Source: Caryophanales bacterium UBA6768 (GTDB taxonomy: Bacteria > Bacillota > Bacilli > Bacillales_D > Amphibacillaceae). From it: a stretch of DNA of 7,834 nt. Shown here in pieces: positions 6,785-7,834 of this stretch. The notes beneath the pieces are model-generated. The model searched no databases. It had not been told where the DNA came from and worked only from the letters and a program-made list of their open reading frames with translations. How positions within the stretch are numbered: the first letter of the stretch is position 1; each line of letters begins with the position of its first letter. Position numbers and translations under genes: made by a program. The stretch lies in the NCBI GenBank assembly GCA_002453315.1, contig DKGO01000071.1, forward strand, positions 1-7,834, read 5' to 3'.

Positions 6785-7834
6785 TAATATCCCCCATTTC
6801 ATTTATAAATATATCAATTTCCTCTTTTGTGCGAATTTCTGTCGTAGCGATAAGCATATGATTTTTTAATTCAGAATAATGTTGACTTAAATCATATCCA
6901 CCAATTATTTTTTTCTCAAATAATTTTTTATTGACTTCCATAATCGGTTTGTTTAATTTAACGACAATTTCATTAAAAAATGGTCCAGTGAATACTGTTT
7001 CTATATTTTTTAATGCTAGTTGTTGCTTCATATATCTGGACTTTTGCATATTTAAATAGGCTGCCTCATGTACTCCATGTTTACCTAAAGATGTTAGTGC
7101 AACTGACGTTGCCAATGCATATAGTGCCTGGTTAGAACAAATATTTGATGTGGCTTTATCACGTCGAATATGTTGTTCTCTCGCTTGTAAGGTTAACACA
7201 AACCCTCTAACGCCTTCTTCATCGACAGTTTGTCCTACTAAACGTCCGGGGACTTTTCTCATTAGTTTTTTTGTTGTTGCAAAGTACCCACAATGTGGGC
7301 CACCGAATTGAGCGGGTATACCAAATACTTGTGTATCTCCTACAACGATATCTGCTCCTAATTTTCCTGGAGGAGTTAAATAACCTAATGCTAGCGGGTT
7401 ACTAGAGGTAATAAACATCGTTTTAGGGTTTTCCTTAATGATGTCATTGATTTTTTGTAAAGGTTCAATCTGACCAAAAAAATTTGGATACTGAATAACA
7501 ACACTTGCTGTATCATCATCTAATTCGGCTTTTAAATGATCTAAATCTGTTATCCCATCTTTATAACCAATCTCAACAATTTCCAATTCAAAGCCTTTAC
7601 CATATGTTCTAATGACATCACGATATTCAGGGTGTACGGCTTTAGAAATAAGAATTTTTTTTCGTCGAGTTTGACCGTGACTTAAATTGACTGCTTCTCC
7701 TAATGCTGTTCCTCCATCATACAATGATGAATTCGCTACATCCATCCCGGTTAATTCGCAAATCATCGTTTGGAATTCAAAAATAGCTTGAAGTTCACCT
7801 TGTGAAATTTCTGGTTGATAGGGAGTATATGCTG
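6774..7834 (-). CDS. gcvPA: Glycine dehydrogenase (decarboxylating) subunit 1, P-protein alpha (5' end off window)
   Basis: This is the N-terminal-half homologue of the P-protein and the obligate partner of GcvPB in glycine cleavage. The frame is open from the right edge to the TAA at 6776-6774, giving 352 residues. The family is about 450 long, so roughly the first 95 residues lie outside. The first visible residues [15 protein letters not shown] are a strong family signature, which shows that the internal ATG at 7766 is not the true start. [28 protein letters not shown] and [20 protein letters not shown] follow in the normal order. The C-terminus ([10 protein letters not shown]) overlaps the gcvPB start by 11 bases. 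In Bacillus gcvT precedes gcvPA and a glycine riboswitch controls the operon; both would be beyond the right edge. No frameshift is seen. Confidence 0.95.
   Translation of the reverse strand, partial: AYTPYQPEISQGELQAIFEFQTMICELTGMDVANSSLYDGGTALGEAVNLSHGQTRRKKILISKAVHPEYRDVIRTYGKGFELEIVEIGYKDGITDLDHLKAELDDDTASVVIQYPNFFGQIEPLQKINDIIKENPKTMFITSSNPLALGYLTPPGKLGADIVVGDTQVFGIPAQFGGPHCGYFATTKKLMRKVPGRLVGQTVDEEGVRGFVLTLQAREQHIRRDKATSNICSNQALYALATSVALTSLGKHGVHEAAYLNMQKSRYMKQQLALKNIETVFTGPFFNEIVVKLNKPIMEVNKKLFEKKIIGGYDLSQHYSELKNHMLIATTEIRTKEEIDIFINEMGDINEK
6790..6795 (-). promoter_or_regulatory. Ribosome binding site of gcvPB, inside the gcvPA coding end
   Basis: GGGGGA on the minus strand lies five bases before the ATG at 6784-6782, within the last codons of gcvPA. 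It supports the MKNKDFPL start over the in-frame ATG at 6802, and fits coupled translation. Confidence 0.65.

Noticed and set aside
6785..6802. Upstream in-frame ATG of gcvPB (MKWGIL)
   Set aside because: The GGGGGA site and the usual family length favour the ATG at 6784.
1..7834. CRISPR array, tRNA or rRNA, prophage attachment site or defence gene cluster
   Set aside because: No regularly spaced direct repeats, cloverleaf or rRNA-like sequence was seen, and apart from the unrecognised partial protein at the left edge every gene has a housekeeping identity.

Overview
The window is AT-rich, has strong Shine-Dalgarno sites and U-tract hairpin terminators, and carries a two-subunit glycine decarboxylase (gcvPA/gcvPB) next to a YqhL-type rhodanese. 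Together these point to a low-GC Gram-positive bacterium of the Bacillaceae, perhaps near Oceanobacillus or Virgibacillus. The genus is an inference from gene content and protein character only.

Layout, left to right. (1) Bases 1-434, minus strand: the 5' part of an unrecognised, probably cytosolic protein that runs off the window. (2) Bases 435-631: a long hairpin (454-493) and a GC-rich, highly structured block of about 95 nt (519-611). The block resembles the right end / omega-RNA of an IS200/IS605-type element without any transposon gene. (3) Bases 632-4342, minus strand: nrdJ, the adenosylcobalamin-dependent (class II) ribonucleotide reductase. It is interrupted in frame by a 376-residue intein with a LAGLIDADG homing endonuclease, inserted directly before the catalytic thiyl-radical cysteine. 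(4) Bases 4343-4727: a divergent control region. The nrdJ side has a strong promoter with two NrdR-type boxes one helical phase apart; the other side has a promoter for the rhodanese. (5) Bases 4728-5102, plus strand: a membrane-anchored single-domain rhodanese (yqhL). (6) Bases 5209-5251: a bidirectional terminator between convergent genes. (7) Bases 5315-7834, minus strand: gcvPB and the 3' three quarters of gcvPA, overlapping by 11 nt as one translational unit. gcvT and any glycine riboswitch would lie beyond the right edge.

How the genes work together. GcvPA and GcvPB form the P-protein that decarboxylates glycine and feeds one-carbon units into folate. NrdJ makes deoxynucleotides and cannot be active until its intein has excised, because the intein separates the active-site Asn from the catalytic Cys and Glu. 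The NrdR boxes link nrdJ transcription to the nucleotide pool. The most notable signals are the intein at the radical cysteine, the tandem NrdR boxes, and the orphan omega-RNA-like block in the nrdJ 3' untranslated region. I found no CRISPR array, tRNA, rRNA or multi-gene defence system.
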